A stretch of 64,000 bases of DNA from Paenibacillus sp. JZ16 (GTDB lineage Bacteria; Bacillota; Bacilli; Paenibacillales; Paenibacillaceae), in assembly GCF_015326965.1 (NCBI RefSeq), contig NZ_CP017659.1, positions 6,080,001-6,144,000 on the forward strand, given 5' to 3'. Under the pieces are notes generated by a model. The model made no database searches. It had not been told where the DNA came from and saw only the letters and a program-made list of their open reading frames with translations. A program made the position numbers and the translations under genes. Position 1 is the first letter of the stretch. The number at the start of each line of letters is the position of its first letter. This document shows, piece after piece, positions 62,975 to 64,000 of this stretch.

Positions 62975-63766
62975 TCACACGCCGCGTTTATTGCCCCAAA
63001 CGAGCGTGTGCAATTGCGGCAGGACACGCACATCGTTCAACCGGTCGGATTGCATGACGGCATCGACAAGCAACTCGTACCGATCCAGCAGATGGGAGAC
63101 CAGCGAAGTGGTATCGCCTGTACCTACATCGGGATTGCCGGTCTGCAAATAAAACGGCACGTTCGGGTATCGCTCATGGACCGTTTCCGCATAGCTGAGG
63201 TCTTTATCGTCAAATACGACAACCTTGAGGCTGAAGGATCTGCCGGGCGCCCGAGCGGACAGCTTGGAGACGATATCATCGAGTTTGCCCCAGTCCGTAT
63301 TCATACCTGAGCTTGGCGGCTTGGGGGAGATGGTGACCTCATCAATGTCATTCAGCCAATCCTGCCAGCGTGAACCTTGGGTCTCCACGGCAACGGTGAT
63401 TCCATGTCGGTGCAGCTCATCCACAAGCGTGCCGAGCTGCGAGAGAAGAGCGGGATTGCCGCCGGACAGGGTGACATGATCGAAGCGCTCACCGCCCAGC
63501 CGGTACAGCTCTTGCCAGATTTCGTCTGCATTCATGCGCGAAATGGTGTCCTTGGCGGATCCGTCCCACGTAAATGCGGAGTCGCACCAGGAGCAGCGAT
63601 AATCGCAGCCCGCCGTACGAACGAACATGGTCTTGCGGCCAACGACCATGCCTTCACCTTGAACAGTAGGACCGAAAATCTCCATCACGGGAATCGGACG
63701 GTCCACTGCTATGACCGGGGAGGAGGCAGTTGAATCGTTCTCAGGCTTTACATGCACATTATTCAT
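62975..63766 (-). CDS. queE: 7-carboxy-7-deazaguanine synthase
   Basis: Radical SAM enzyme of 263 residues that converts 6-carboxytetrahydropterin to CDG on the route to preQ0. [19 protein letters not shown] is the N-terminal hallmark, then the [4Fe-4S] CX3CX2C motif in [14 protein letters not shown], and LSGGNPALL, which binds SAM. GGGAGTGG lies 8 bases before ATG 63766. It overlaps the end of queD by 8 bases, so the two are translationally coupled. Confidence 0.95.
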   Translation of the reverse strand: MNNVHVKPENDSTASSPVIAVDRPIPVMEIFGPTVQGEGMVVGRKTMFVRTAGCDYRCSWCDSAFTWDGSAKDTISRMNADEIWQELYRLGGERFDHVTLSGGNPALLSQLGTLVDELHRHGITVAVETQGSRWQDWLNDIDEVTISPKPPSSGMNTDWGKLDDIVSKLSARAPGRSFSLKVVVFDDKDLSYAETVHERYPNVPFYLQTGNPDVGTGDTTSLVSHLLDRYELLVDAVMQSDRLNDVRVLPQLHTLVWGNKRGV

Positions 63767-64000
63767 CGATCATCCACTCCCGTCTGACCTCAGCGTAACT
63801 GGTCGGCGTCTCGAACAGGCGAACGAATTCGGTTCGTGTGCCTTGTTGCTCGTGCGACTCTCTGCTGCGAAGGGATTCTTCCATTTTTTCAAACAGCCAG
63901 ACCACCATGTTTTCCGCTGTTGTGTTCATTGGCGGCAGGGTCTCGTTCAAGTAACGGTGATCCAGATAAGGTTCAATGTCCGTTTTCCAGCAGTCCTTAA
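63759..64000 (-). CDS. queD: 6-carboxytetrahydropterin synthase, C-terminal part
   Basis: The frame is open from the window edge to the stop at 63759. LDHRYLNE and the segment TTAENMVVWLFEKMEE match QueD: the latter is the conserved TAEN site. The N-terminal zinc-binding His residues lie outside the window. QueD makes 6-carboxytetrahydropterin from dihydroneopterin triphosphate, upstream of QueE. Together with queE and queF it forms a que operon reading leftward; queC may lie beyond the edge. Confidence 0.9.
   Translation of the reverse strand, partial: KDCWKTDIEPYLDHRYLNETLPPMNTTAENMVVWLFEKMEESLRSRESHEQQGTRTEFVRLFETPTSYAEVRREWMIDE

Overview
The window looks like a chromosomal segment of a Gram-positive, spore-forming Paenibacillus-like bacterium (inference). 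Ribosome binding sites are strong and purine-rich, TTG and GTG starts are frequent, lipoproteins carry typical Gram-positive lipoboxes, and there are CcpA-type cre sites, a PerR-type box, YesM/YesN-type two-component pairs, sporulation-kinase-like sensors and many intrinsic terminators. Base composition is roughly balanced. The region around 49-54.6 kb is visibly richer in A+T than its surroundings. No rRNA, tRNA or CRISPR array was recognised.

Regions, left to right. (1) 0-17.2 kb: a carbohydrate locus. Two GH4 glycosidases (250 and 15734) flank a peptide-type ABC transporter (binding lipoprotein, two permeases, two ATPases; 3188-8766). The locus also holds a KinB-like kinase, a ComP/ComA-like two-component pair, a chemoreceptor and a cupin-AraC regulator. 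cre-like sites precede both glycosidases and the transporter. (2) 17.5-26.7 kb: housekeeping genes. These are alanine dehydrogenase, RluF, a YpsA/SLOG protein, a lipoprotein, an ECF sigma factor with its membrane partner, a Mug-type DNA glycosylase, futalosine-pathway menaquinone genes mqnB-mqnD, and a divergent TetR regulator. (3) 26.8-35.3 kb: a sugar-sensing and uptake module. It has a membrane-anchored sugar-binding protein, a YesM/LytS-type kinase, a YesN-type regulator and a ChvE-GguA-GguB monosaccharide ABC transporter. A perfect cre lies just downstream of a good promoter. (4) 35.4-37.4 kb: a YtrA-type GntR regulator and ABC exporter operon with a striking 32-bp palindrome. (5) 37.6-49 kb: accessory metabolism and many uncharacterised proteins. 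These include an M15 peptidase, a MalY-type C-S lyase, an AEC transporter, an SDR reductase, a 710-residue methyltransferase-fusion protein, a cyclophilin lipoprotein, two small genes and a SulP transporter.

(6) 49-54.6 kb: the most unusual part. Two tandem paralogous multi-spanning histidine kinases converge on a two-gene minus-strand unit. That unit encodes a class I isoprenoid-synthase-fold enzyme followed by a 79-residue peptide of the nitrile-hydratase-like leader (NHLP) family ending in Trp. Gene order and content resemble comQ-comX, where an isoprenyl transferase modifies a Trp in a peptide pheromone, but the leader family is different. I propose it as a candidate prenylated-peptide or signalling system; this is not proven.

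(7) 54.7-64 kb: a general stress protein, a Gly/Pro/His-rich coat-like protein, an Eis-like acetyltransferase, a cation/proton antiporter, and a PerR-type-controlled Dps. The dps terminator is split by an intact IS3/IS150-type insertion sequence with an A6G frameshift site. After it come an EcsC protein and the queuosine genes queD (cut by the window edge), queE and queF.
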